From assembly GCA_963798655.1 (NCBI GenBank), contig CAWCUH010000001.1, positions 124,001 through 188,000 of the forward strand: a DNA stretch of 64,000 nt, read 5' to 3'. The position numbers and the translations under genes are program-made. The notes under the pieces were generated by a model. The model saw only the letters and a list, made by a program, of their open reading frames with translations. It ran no database searches and was not told where the DNA came from. Origin of the DNA: CAVSMC01 sp963798655. GTDB lineage: Bacteria > Pseudomonadota > Gammaproteobacteria > Burkholderiales > Casimicrobiaceae. Positions 57,121 through 64,000 of this stretch are shown here, piece by piece; positions within the stretch are counted from its first letter, which is position 1; every line of letters begins with the position of its first letter.

Positions 57121-57394
57121 TCACCATCTCGCACTGCAGGAAGTCACAATGTGCGCATGACGATGGTCATGGGCACAAAGCGTGCGCAGCAGCAAATACA
57201 GCCTGGTTGCAAACACGAGAAGCAGGAACACCACCGTCTGCAGCTGTGCACGGTCGATCCCTTGCGCGCTGCGCACCCACCAGCACAGCGAACACGAGAA
57301 CCGCGTTGAACACCAGCAGCATCGCGATCACCAGCGCTTCCAGGTGAAGGCGAAGCAGCAGTCGCAGCGCGTCGATCGCTGGTTCGCGGCGCAT
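57121..57394 (-). pseudogene. Small two-helix membrane protein with a frameshift
   Basis: From the ATG at 57394 one frame gives MRREPAIDALRLLLRLHLEA then LVIAMLLVFNAVLVFAVLVG. About 60 codons in, a one-base shift is needed to continue into DRAQLQTVVFLLLVFATRLY then LLLRTLCAHD and a stop at 57121. The whole looks like one protein with two membrane helices. An upstream frame (VDMRSVQRGYLEHYADAAFT... about 57400-57545) also has coding character but no good start. No family is recognised. Confidence 0.5.
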
Positions 57395-57604
57395 CGGTCA
57401 GCCCGCGCGCGCGGTCAGTCGGCGCTGGGGGCGCCGTGTCGGATGGTTGGGCGGGGGCGGCGTCGGGCCTGTTGGCGGCGGTGAACGCCGCATCGGCGTA
57501 ATGCTCGAGATAGCCACGCTGCACGGACCGCATGTCGACATGCGACAGGCTGCCGCTGGCCAGGAACAGGCGGTCACCGACGTCGCGGGCTCGGTCGACG
57601 GCGA

Positions 57605-58354
57605 TTACTCGCCATGTCCCTTTCTGATCGACATCACGGCGAGCTCGGTGCGCGTATTGGCATGGAGCTTTTCCATTATCCGGCTGACGTAGTTCTTGAC
57701 CGTCCCTTCAGCCAGGAACACTGCGGCGGCGATCTGCTTGTTGCTCTTTCCCTCGGCGAGGAGGCCCAGGATCCTTTCCTCCTTGTCGCTCAGCGTCTCG
57801 GTGGTTCGATCGCGGAGGCCGGCGTGTTCGCTCGCGGATGCTTCGTCGGACGCTGGAGCGGTGTGGCCTGCACCGTACGCGGAGGCGGCCCCGGAAGCCG
57901 CGGCAAGCCGCCGGAACTGATCCATCACCTTGCGGGCGATCTGTGGTGTAAGACGCGATTCGCCCCGATGCACCGCGCGCACCGTTTCGAGCACTTCCTG
58001 TTCGCTCGCATCTTTGAGCAGGTAGGCGTGAGCGCCCGCGCGGACCGCTTCGAAGACCGTTTCGTCGGTGTCGAAGGTCGTCAGCACCAGCACGTGCGTA
58101 TCCGGGAGCAGCCGTACGATTTCGCGGGTGGCGGCCACGCCACCCTTGCGCGGCATGTGCAGGTCCATCAGGACAACGTCGGGATGCAGGCGCTGCGCCA
58201 TCTCCACCGCTTCGATGCCGTCGCAAGCTTCGCCGATGACTTCGATGTCCGATTCGAGCGCCAGCATCAGCGTCAACCCCCGCCGGATGATCGCCTGATC
58301 GTCGGCGACCAGCACTCGGATCCGTGACGAACCCGCGACGGGATCGGACGTCAT
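57605..58354 (-). CDS. NarL/FixJ-type response regulator
   Basis: 249 residues from the ATG at 58354. Receiver domain (about 10-130) with the acidic pair D18-D19, phospho-acceptor D64 (VLMDLHMPRKGG) and TTFDTDE/LKDAS switch regions. An unusually long linker (about 150-185, Ala/Ser-rich) precedes the LuxR-type HTH (LSDKEERILGLLAEGKSNKQ, then IAAAVFLAEGTVKNYVSRIM). Its start overlaps the stop of a small upstream gene by 4 bases. Its likely kinase is the sensor encoded divergently at 58678. Phosphorylated, it would bind target promoters. Confidence 0.93.
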   Translation of the reverse strand: MTSDPVAGSSRIRVLVADDQAIIRRGLTLMLALESDIEVIGEACDGIEAVEMAQRLHPDVVLMDLHMPRKGGVAATREIVRLLPDTHVLVLTTFDTDETVFEAVRAGAHAYLLKDASEQEVLETVRAVHRGESRLTPQIARKVMDQFRRLAAASGAASAYGAGHTAPASDEASASEHAGLRDRTTETLSDKEERILGLLAEGKSNKQIAAAVFLAEGTVKNYVSRIMEKLHANTRTELAVMSIRKGHGE

Positions 58355-58542
58355 GTGGCCGTCCGATCGTCGCCGTCGCCTGCGCACGAGGGCAATGCAT
58401 CCTCCAGTTGCTCGCGGATCCGACCGACCCACGGAGACGGAAGCCGCGCCGCAAGATGCGCGAGCACGGCTGCAATCGCGCACGCGGCCTGGGCCTCGGA
58501 AATCTCCGCCCGCTGCGCGACCAGCCGTATCAACTCATCCAT
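58351..58542 (-). CDS. Small helical DUF2267-like protein (63 aa)
   Basis: 63 residues with an ATG at 58542. MDELIRLVAQRAEISEAQAA then CAIAAVLAHLAARLP recalls the short helical repeat of DUF2267 and of related one-repeat proteins starting MDEL. Its stop overlaps the response-regulator start (ATGA), so the two are translationally coupled. Function unknown; it may be an accessory of the two-component system. Confidence 0.65.
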   Translation of the reverse strand: MDELIRLVAQRAEISEAQAACAIAAVLAHLAARLPSPWVGRIREQLEDALPSCAGDGDDRTAT

Positions 58543-58677
58543 GCTTCATACTCCATGGCGACACGCACCGCTGCCTTGAAGACAAGCCTAGCCGATGCGT
58601 GACGCGGCCGCGAGAGCCGTCGGTCACGGAGTTCATGTTACTTTCGTCACTTGCGTCAAGCGCGTGAATCGTTTCGC

Positions 58678-60561
58678 ATGGGCTCATTCGCGCGTCATTT
58701 CGACCCCGGCCGCAGCCTGGCAGCCGCGACTGGGTGGCTGGTGTTCGCACTGTCGCTCATCGTGGCGCTGGTTGCGATTGCCTGGGTCGACGACATCGTA
58801 CGTTCCAACCTGCTCGACCAGCGCGGCCGGGAATTGGAACGGACAGCACAGCGCATTGCCGCCGAACTCAATCTCGAGCTCGCGCTTCGACTGCAATCGG
58901 TGCGCGCGCTGGCCGCAATCGTGACCACTGACCTCGGCGACGAAGACCGGGAGGCGCTTGGCAGGAGTCTCGACAACCTGCAACGTGCGTACCCCGATTT
59001 CGAATGGATCGCCGTGGCAAACCAGCACGGCCAGATGCTGGCCAGAACCGAAGGCGCGCCGGAGAGCGCGCGCGTCGGCGATCGCGACTGGTTCACGCAG
59101 GTCCAAAAAGGGCCTGCGATCTTCGCCGAGCGCAGCGCACAGACGGCGAGCAGTGCGACCGAATCGTCTGCACCCGCCCATCCGTCGGAGCCTGTCGTGC
59201 ATCTCGTCGCCTCGGCGTTCGACGCTCGCGGCCGTCCGGTCGGCGTGATCGGAGCGCAGCTGAGCCGGCGCTGGCTGCTCGATATCGCTGGCCGTCTTGG
59301 GGAGGAACAACACGCGTCATCCGGCATCCGGGCCGTGGTCGTCGATCAGGCGGACACGGTGGTGCTCGGGCCCGCGAGCCTGCAAGGCACGCGATGGCAC
59401 AGCGCGGCAGAGCACACCACGGCCGTAAAGTCGCCGCCGCCCGTCGACTCGAAAGGCGCGCGCCTCGATTGGCGCTCGCAGGTGGAGCAGCTTGCCGATG
59501 GCGAGCGCGTTCTCGCGGCTCGCGCAACGCCGACAACCGGCGATGCCCTGCACGCGCTCGGCTGGCGTGTCGCGGTATTCGAGCCGTTGCAGGATGCCGC
59601 TAGGCGCGCGCGAATCCTGCAGGGTCAGATCGCCGCCGTCCTGCTCGGGTTGGGAATCGTCGCCGCGATCGCCGGCGCGATGGCGGCTCGCCGCGTGACG
59701 CACGACCTCGAAACGATCGCCCTGTCGGCCGACGCCGTCCGCGCCGGCGCTGCGCAGGAGATCGTCGTCCCGCCGGGCCGCAACGAAGCGGCGCGCCTTG
59801 GGCACGCGCTCGCGGAGCTGCTCGGCTCGCTGCAGCGCGAACGCCACGCATTGCAGACGTTGAACGCCGAGTTGGATCAGCGCGTGGCCGCGCGCACGCT
59901 CGAGGTCGAGCGGCTGGCCGAACAGGAACGCTATGCCGCGGTGGTGCGCGAGCGATTGAAGATCGCCCGCGACCTGCACGACACGCTTGCGCATTCGATG
60001 ATGGCGATGCTTGCGGAGATCCGTCTCCTGAAGAGACTGGCGGTCGCCGACCCCGGGGCGCTCACCGACGAATTGGCGCATGCCGAGGAAGCTGCACATC
60101 AGGGACTGAAGGAGGCACGCGACGCGATTGCCCGAATGCGCTTCAATCCGGTACGCGACGAGGGGCTGGCCGCGGCGCTGGCAGATTTCGTGAACAGGTT
60201 CATCGAGCGCAGCGGGATTGCGGTCGATTTCGAAACCGACGCGCCGGCCGGCGCTTTCGCGGACGATCGGGCCGAGTTGCTCTTCAGGATCGCGGAGGAG
60301 GCGCTGCACAATGTCGAGATCCATGCAGGCGCCTCCCACGTGACGCTTTCATTGCGCGTCACTTCCGACGGTCGCGGCCTCAACATGAGGATTGCCGACG
60401 ACGGCATCGGCTTCGACCCGGACGGTGCCTATCCGGGGCATTACGGCCTCGCCGGCCTGCGCGAGCAGGCGCAACTGATCGGCGCGGTGCTCGCGATTCG
60501 CAGTGCACCGGGACGGGGCACCACGGTCAGCGTCGCGTGGCAGCCGCCGACGGCGGCATGA
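58678..60561 (+). CDS. Membrane sensor histidine kinase (HisKA_3/NarX-like)
   Basis: 627 residues from the ATG at 58678. Helix 1 (about 18-40) and helix 2 (about 320-345) flank a large periplasmic sensor of dCache/Cache type (YPDFEWIAVANQHGQMLART, VGDRDWFTQVQKGPAIF). A HAMP-like linker and a coiled coil (LQRERHALQTLNAELDQRVA) precede the phosphoacceptor H434 in ARDLHDTLAHSMMAMLAEI. The HATPase_c domain has EEALHNVEIHAGASH (N box), DDGIGFDPDGAY and GLREQA (G boxes). Divergent from the response-regulator pair; it senses an unknown extracytoplasmic signal. Confidence 0.92.
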   Translation: MGSFARHFDPGRSLAAATGWLVFALSLIVALVAIAWVDDIVRSNLLDQRGRELERTAQRIAAELNLELALRLQSVRALAAIVTTDLGDEDREALGRSLDNLQRAYPDFEWIAVANQHGQMLARTEGAPESARVGDRDWFTQVQKGPAIFAERSAQTASSATESSAPAHPSEPVVHLVASAFDARGRPVGVIGAQLSRRWLLDIAGRLGEEQHASSGIRAVVVDQADTVVLGPASLQGTRWHSAAEHTTAVKSPPPVDSKGARLDWRSQVEQLADGERVLAARATPTTGDALHALGWRVAVFEPLQDAARRARILQGQIAAVLLGLGIVAAIAGAMAARRVTHDLETIALSADAVRAGAAQEIVVPPGRNEAARLGHALAELLGSLQRERHALQTLNAELDQRVAARTLEVERLAEQERYAAVVRERLKIARDLHDTLAHSMMAMLAEIRLLKRLAVADPGALTDELAHAEEAAHQGLKEARDAIARMRFNPVRDEGLAAALADFVNRFIERSGIAVDFETDAPAGAFADDRAELLFRIAEEALHNVEIHAGASHVTLSLRVTSDGRGLNMRIADDGIGFDPDGAYPGHYGLAGLREQAQLIGAVLAIRSAPGRGTTVSVAWQPPTAA

Positions 60562-60694
60562 GCGTGCGAGCGAGCAGCCGTCGCGGGTGCACGAGGAAAT
60601 ACTCGCCGCCGGTCGTCAGTGAAACGCGCCGGCCGGCGCGCTCGAACAGTGGCACGCCGGGCGTTCGCTCGAAACCCGTCACCTGCATCGACAG
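60560..60694 (-). pseudogene. Fragment of a LysR-type regulator gene
   Basis: About 45 residues read LSMQVTGFERTPGVPLFERA then GRRVSLTTGGEYFLVHPRRL, which is the second half of the LysR helix-turn-helix and the start of its linker helix. The preceding about 30 residues of the HTH and the whole effector domain are missing. It lies divergently from tusA and next to an AT-rich palindrome, the usual position of a LysR gene and its operator. Confidence 0.65.
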
Positions 60695-60729
60695 CGAGTG
60701 ATCGCTGCGATCGCTGCGACCGCTGCGCC

Positions 60730-60766
60730 TTGACACGATGGCGTTTATATTAGAGATTACTAATAT
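60730..60766 (+). promoter_or_regulatory. TTGACA and AT-rich palindrome upstream of tusA
   Basis: TTGACA at 60730-60735 is a consensus -35. ATATTAG (60747-60753) and CTAATAT (60760-60766) form a perfect 7-bp inverted repeat with a 6-base spacer, very AT-rich in a GC-rich genome. The dyad overlaps the expected -10 position. It fits the T-N11-A type of LysR site and also the ArsR-type sites of persulfide sensors. Confidence 0.6.
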
Positions 60767-60819
60767 TGTGCCCGGCGCGTCGACCGTCGTGCCATCACTC
60801 TTCTTCCCCTGGAATGGCC

Positions 60820-61047
60820 ATGAATTTCGACAAGGAACTCGATGCCCGCGGACTCAACTGCCCGTTGCCGATCCTGAAGGCAAAAAAGGCGCTGACGGAC
60901 ATGGCCAGCGGTCAGGTCTTGCGCATTGTCGCGACCGACCCCGGCTCCGTGAAGGACTTCGAGGCGTTCTCCAAGCAGACGGGCAATGCGCTGCTGTCGC
61001 AGTCTGCGACGGCAAGCGAGTTCACGTTCTTCATGAAGAAGAAGTGA
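60820..61047 (+). CDS. tusA: TusA-type sulfur carrier protein
   Basis: 75 residues from the ATG at 60820; another ATG at 60814 would add two residues. The family motif is complete: LDARGLNCPLPILKAKKALT with the sulfur-carrying C14 in CPxP. The following VLRIVATDPGSVKDFEAFSK and the beta-strand ending FTFFMKKK agree with the two-layer alpha/beta TusA fold. It carries persulfide sulfur between sulfurtransferases and sulfur oxidation enzymes. It is the first gene of a locus that continues with an HDAC-family protein, a radical SAM protein and a flavoprotein. Confidence 0.93.
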   Translation: MNFDKELDARGLNCPLPILKAKKALTDMASGQVLRIVATDPGSVKDFEAFSKQTGNALLSQSATASEFTFFMKKK

Positions 61048-61093
61048 CGTCGGCCCGCCGACGCATCGACTCCCGACCGGTTCTCCTCGCACG

Positions 61094-62257
61094 ATGAACG
61101 CCGCTGCGCACGATCCGGTGCGCCGCTGGCACCCCGCCGCGTTCGTCGGTCACGACATCTATCGCCAGGCCGCGTACGGCCGCCTGCACCCGCTCACGAT
61201 CGCGCGCGTGGAAGCGGTGATCGACGTCTGCCGCGCGCTCGACTGGTTCGTGCCGGGCGAGTACGTGACGAGCCCGAGGGCGAGCGAGGACGAGCTGCTG
61301 GCGTTCCATTCCGCCGACTACGTCGCGGCGCTGCGCGCGGCGAGCGCGACCGGCGCCGTGGCCGCCGACTGTCGTGCGCGATACGCGATCGGCACGATGG
61401 AGAATCCGCTGTTCGTGGGATTGTTCGAGCGCGCATCGACCGCGGTCGGCGGTTCGATCGCCGCCGCCGAGCTCGCGCTCGACGGCCGGATCGGGTTCAA
61501 TCCGGCCGGTGGCACGCACCACGGGCGTCGCGATCGCGCGAGCGGCTTCTGCTATTTCAACGACCCGGTGTTCGCGATTCTGCGGCTCCTGCGTGGCGGT
61601 GTCGACCGGGTTCTCTACGTCGACCTCGACGCCCATCACGGCGACGGCGTGCAGGATGCGTTTGCCGACGACGCGCGCGTCGTCACGCTGTCGATCCACG
61701 AAGCCGGCCGCTGGCCTTACAGCGGCGATGCCGGCGACGACGGCGGCGGACGCGCGATCAATCTGCCGGTGCCGAAGGGGTTCAACGACGCCGAGCTCGC
61801 GCTGCTGGTCGACGATGTTCTGCTGCCGCTCGGCGATCGCATCTCGCCCGAAGCGGTCGTCGTCACCTGCGGCGCCGACGCGCTCGCCGGCGACCCGCTC
61901 GCGTCGATGGCGCTCACCAACGTCGCGCTGTGGGACGCGCTCGAGCGCATCGTCGCGCTCGCGCCGCACGCGGTCGTCCTCGGCGGCGGTGGCTACAACC
62001 CGTGGACGCTCACGCGCTACTGGACCGGCATCTGGGCGCGGCTGTCGCGCCGGCCGATTCCCGCGCGCCTGCCGGCGGCGGCGAGCGAATTGCTGCGCCG
62101 CCTGCACTGCGATCTGATCGACGACGAGGACGTCGATCCGCGCTGGATCGACACGCTCGCCGACGAACCGTGCGACGCGCTCGTGCGCGACGACGTGCGC
62201 GCGCTTCGCGATCGCGTCGCGCCGCGCCTCTGCGCAGTTGCACGCGCATGTCGATGA
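61094..62257 (+). CDS. Histone deacetylase-family protein (acetoin-utilisation AcuC-like)
   Basis: 387 residues. The HDAC-fold zinc site is intact: H142-H143 (GGTHHGRRDRASGFCYFND), D179/H181 (YVDLDAHHGDG) and a later Asp in CGADALAGDPLA, with the catalytic Tyr in GGGGYN. Bacterial members deacetylate small acetyl-polyamines, acetoin-related or protein Lys substrates. It is the second gene of the tusA locus, 46 bases after tusA; the radical SAM gene overlaps its stop by 4 bases, so the genes are coupled. Why a deacetylase sits among sulfur and lipoate-type genes is unclear; I suggest it acts on an acylated lysine or cofactor in that pathway. Confidence 0.9.
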   Translation: MNAAAHDPVRRWHPAAFVGHDIYRQAAYGRLHPLTIARVEAVIDVCRALDWFVPGEYVTSPRASEDELLAFHSADYVAALRAASATGAVAADCRARYAIGTMENPLFVGLFERASTAVGGSIAAAELALDGRIGFNPAGGTHHGRRDRASGFCYFNDPVFAILRLLRGGVDRVLYVDLDAHHGDGVQDAFADDARVVTLSIHEAGRWPYSGDAGDDGGGRAINLPVPKGFNDAELALLVDDVLLPLGDRISPEAVVVTCGADALAGDPLASMALTNVALWDALERIVALAPHAVVLGGGGYNPWTLTRYWTGIWARLSRRPIPARLPAAASELLRRLHCDLIDDEDVDPRWIDTLADEPCDALVRDDVRALRDRVAPRLCAVARACR

Positions 62258-63294
62258 GCTGGCTCGACGAGCTCGCGGCGATCGACGAGCTCGAGGACGC
62301 GCCGCTCGACGCCGCGCTGCTCGCGCAATGCGAGCGCGCGAGCGCCGCCGCGATCGGGCGCGAGATCCGTTTCTCGACGCCGACGTTCAGGTCGTACTCG
62401 AGCTGCGACGTCGACGGATGCAGCAGCAACGCGTTTCCCGCGTTCTCGGTGACCGCCGGCGCCTGCGCGCTCGACTGCGACCACTGCCAGGCGAAGATCC
62501 TCGAGCCGATGATCGCGGCGACGTCGCCTGAGCTGCTCGACGCCAAGGTTCGCCAACTGGTCGCCACGCAGGGCCTGCGCGGCTTCCTGCTGTCCGGCGG
62601 ATCGAACCGGCGCAACGAGATCAAGTACGAGCGCTATTACCCAGTGCTCGAAGCGCTGAAGCGCGACTTTCCGGAGCTCAAGATCGCGATCCATTCGGCG
62701 CTCCTCGACGAGCGGCGCGCGAAGCTGATGGAGTCCGCCGGCGTCGACACGGCGATGATGGACGTCATCGGCGCCGAGGAGACGATCCGCGACGTCTATC
62801 ACCTCGATCGCCCCGTCGACGATTTCGAGTCGACGCTCGCGGCGCTCGCATCGACGTCGATGGACGTCGTGCCGCACATCGTGATCGGGCTGCATTACGG
62901 ACGCATCGTCGGCGAATCGCGCGCGCTCGATATCGTGAGCCGCCACCGCGTCCGCTCGCTCGTTCTCGTCGTCGTCATGCCGTTCTACGCAAAGGCGGGA
63001 ACTTTCGCGACGCCGCGCACCGAGGACGTCGGGCGCATCTTCGTCGAGGCGCGCGCGCGGATCGCCGATCGCGACGTGCTGCTCGGCTGCGCGCGTCCAC
63101 CCGGCATGCATCGGCGGATCACCGACGCGTACGCGGTCGCCGCCGGCCTCGACGGCATCGCCTTTCCCGCCGAGGGCACGCTCGCCGTCGCGCGCGCGCT
63201 CGGCCGCCCGGTCGTGCAGGAACACGCGTGCTGCTCGATCAAGACAGGCCGCACGATCAAGCTGCATCCGCGTATCCCGATCGTGGCGGCATGA
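62254..63294 (+). CDS. Radical SAM protein, LipS1-like candidate
   Basis: 346 residues from the ATG at 62254, which overlaps the HDAC stop by 4 bases (ATGA); an ATG at 62248 is also possible. The radical SAM cysteines are C71-xxx-C75-xx-C78 (ACALDCDHCQ). Preceding it is FSTPTFRSYSSCDVDGC with two further Cys, giving an extra cluster or substrate site. FLLSGGSNRRNEIKYERYYP and VVPHIVIGLHYGRIVGES are parts of the barrel. Biotin-synthase-like and LipS-type enzymes have this size and two-cluster Cys pattern. Next to tusA and a LipT-type flavoprotein, I infer LipS1-like octanoyl sulfur insertion (lipoate for the sHdr sulfur pathway). Confidence 0.8.
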   Translation: MSWLDELAAIDELEDAPLDAALLAQCERASAAAIGREIRFSTPTFRSYSSCDVDGCSSNAFPAFSVTAGACALDCDHCQAKILEPMIAATSPELLDAKVRQLVATQGLRGFLLSGGSNRRNEIKYERYYPVLEALKRDFPELKIAIHSALLDERRAKLMESAGVDTAMMDVIGAEETIRDVYHLDRPVDDFESTLAALASTSMDVVPHIVIGLHYGRIVGESRALDIVSRHRVRSLVLVVVMPFYAKAGTFATPRTEDVGRIFVEARARIADRDVLLGCARPPGMHRRITDAYAVAAGLDGIAFPAEGTLAVARALGRPVVQEHACCSIKTGRTIKLHPRIPIVAA

Positions 63295-63325
63295 GCGGCA
63301 CGGCCGACTCGCGGCGCATCCCCCG

Positions 63326-64000
63326 ATGAAACCCGAACGCTTCGACGTGCTCGTCGTCGGGCTTGGCCCCGCCGGCTCGTCGGCAGCCGCTGCCGCGGCG
63401 CGCCGCGGCTTGCGCGTGCTGGCCGTCGACCGGCGGCGCGAAGCGGGCGTACCCGTGCAATGCGCGGAGTTCGTGCCGTCGCTGATCGGCGTCGACGTTG
63501 CGGCGCTCGAACGCTCGATCCGCCAGCCGATCGCGTCGATGGCGACGTTCGTCGAGGACGACGCGCCCGAGATCACCCAACCGTTTCCCGGGCAGATGAT
63601 CGATCGCGCGAGCTTCGATGCGGCGCTCGTCGCCGCCGCTGCGGATGCCGGCGCCGAGTGCCGTTTCGCGACCACCGTGCGCGCGATCGCCGCCGACGGA
63701 CGCATCGACTTCACGGGTGCCGCTTCGATCGCGGCGCGCGTGATCGTCGGCGCCGACGGTCCGCGCTCGAGCGTCGGCCGCGCCATCGGCCGCGTGAATG
63801 CGGCGCTCGTCGAAACGCGGCAGATCAGCGTCGCGCTGCTCGAGCCGTACGCGGCGACCGACATCTTCCTGTCGGCGTCGATTCCCGGCGGCTACGGCTG
63901 GCTGTTTCCCAAGGTGAGCGTCGCGAACGTGGGAGCCGGTGTCGACGCATCGCATCGCGCTCGCCTGAAAGCGATCGTCCAAAGGCTGCACGCAATGCTG
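63326..64000 (+). CDS. Geranylgeranyl-reductase-family FAD protein, LipT-like candidate, partial
   Basis: 225 residues are visible from the ATG at 63326; the frame is open to the right edge, so the C-terminus is missing. FAD-binding GxGPAGSSAAAAAARRGLRV then LAVDRR starts at residue 12. QCAEFVPSL with its Cys and a VGADGPRSSVGRAIG segment follow. IPGGYGWLFPKVSVANVGAG is the conserved active-site region of geranylgeranyl-reductase-like flavoproteins. Such proteins appear as LipT in lipoate-assembly clusters of sHdr sulfur oxidisers. It follows the radical SAM gene by 31 bases. The next genes, outside this window, should decide the matter. Confidence 0.85.
   Translation, partial: MKPERFDVLVVGLGPAGSSAAAAAARRGLRVLAVDRRREAGVPVQCAEFVPSLIGVDVAALERSIRQPIASMATFVEDDAPEITQPFPGQMIDRASFDAALVAAAADAGAECRFATTVRAIAADGRIDFTGAASIAARVIVGADGPRSSVGRAIGRVNAALVETRQISVALLEPYAATDIFLSASIPGGYGWLFPKVSVANVGAGVDASHRARLKAIVQRLHAML

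Noticed and set aside
58621..58660. GGTCACGG and TTCGTCAC near the sensor kinase start considered as a sixth Crp/Fnr site
   Set aside because: The halves do not form a GTGA-N6-TCAC dyad; only one orientation of each half is present.
60814..60819. Earlier ATG for tusA
   Set aside because: Adds only two residues; the two starts cannot be told apart from the sequence, and the second gives the usual family length.

Overview
This is a gene-dense, very G+C-rich stretch of bacterial chromosome. The style of the proteins, the many small Burkholderiales-type conserved proteins (a DUF6494-type protein, short secreted and cytoplasmic proteins) and the codon choice (GCG, CGC, GAC, CTG) point to a betaproteobacterium, probably Burkholderiales-like and with sulfur-oxidising capacity. 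That placement is inference; there is no rRNA or other phylogenetic marker here. I saw no tRNA, rRNA, CRISPR array, intact insertion sequence or prophage.

Layout. 0-7.3 kb: NnrU start, a zinc-ribbon/membrane/pilin-like fusion, a CHRD protein, a VOC protein, then a glycosyltransferase and a glycogen-debranching-type enzyme, and a glutathione S-transferase. 7.3-19.5 kb: two large cyclic-di-GMP proteins (7.3-9.3 and 17.2-19.5 kb) around stress and housekeeping genes (periplasmic MsrA, Nudix, hemerythrin, cupin, RlpA-like, a Tat-exported amidohydrolase). 19.5-25 kb: a proline-rich TonB/TolA-like protein with an exact 32-residue repeat, MgtC, an EF-hand protein, argB, a glycine-zipper lipoprotein and a MetE-like protein. 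25-31.4 kb: FAD monooxygenase, an Opp/Dpp importer (binding protein and two permeases but no ATPases), a DUF1028 protein and a secreted Ser-rich protein.

31.5-49 kb is a sulfur-handling island: a metallo-beta-lactamase/rhodanese fusion (persulfide-dioxygenase type), a decayed periplasmic protein gene, an AhpD-like protein, a split YeeE/YedE transporter, a Crp/Fnr regulator, and an operon encoding a Tat-exported molybdopterin oxidoreductase, its FeS subunit, an NrfD-type anchor and a triple-rhodanese protein. Next come a TPR protein and a second operon: small membrane protein, RND adaptor, sulfide:quinone-reductase-like flavoprotein and RND pump. Five palindromes of the form GTGA-N6-TCAC sit upstream of the transcription units of this island and, as far as I could see by eye, nowhere else in the window. 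They match the DNA-contact residues of the encoded Crp/Fnr protein, so the island looks like one regulon. This is the best candidate here for an undescribed system.

49-57.5 kb holds a B12-type diol/glycerol dehydratase (large and medium subunits fused, plus a separate small subunit, no reactivase) and a run of genes broken by single-base or dinucleotide indels (dehydratase, ABC transporter, DUF1269-like protein, small membrane protein) plus a truncated DegP. This is either local gene decay or poor consensus quality. 57.6-60.6 kb is a NarL-type two-component system. 60.5-64 kb starts another sulfur-related locus: a LysR fragment, an AT-rich operator-like palindrome, tusA, an HDAC-family deacetylase, a radical SAM protein and a geranylgeranyl-reductase-type flavoprotein running off the end. 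The last two resemble LipS and LipT of the lipoate pathway that serves sHdr sulfur oxidation (inference).
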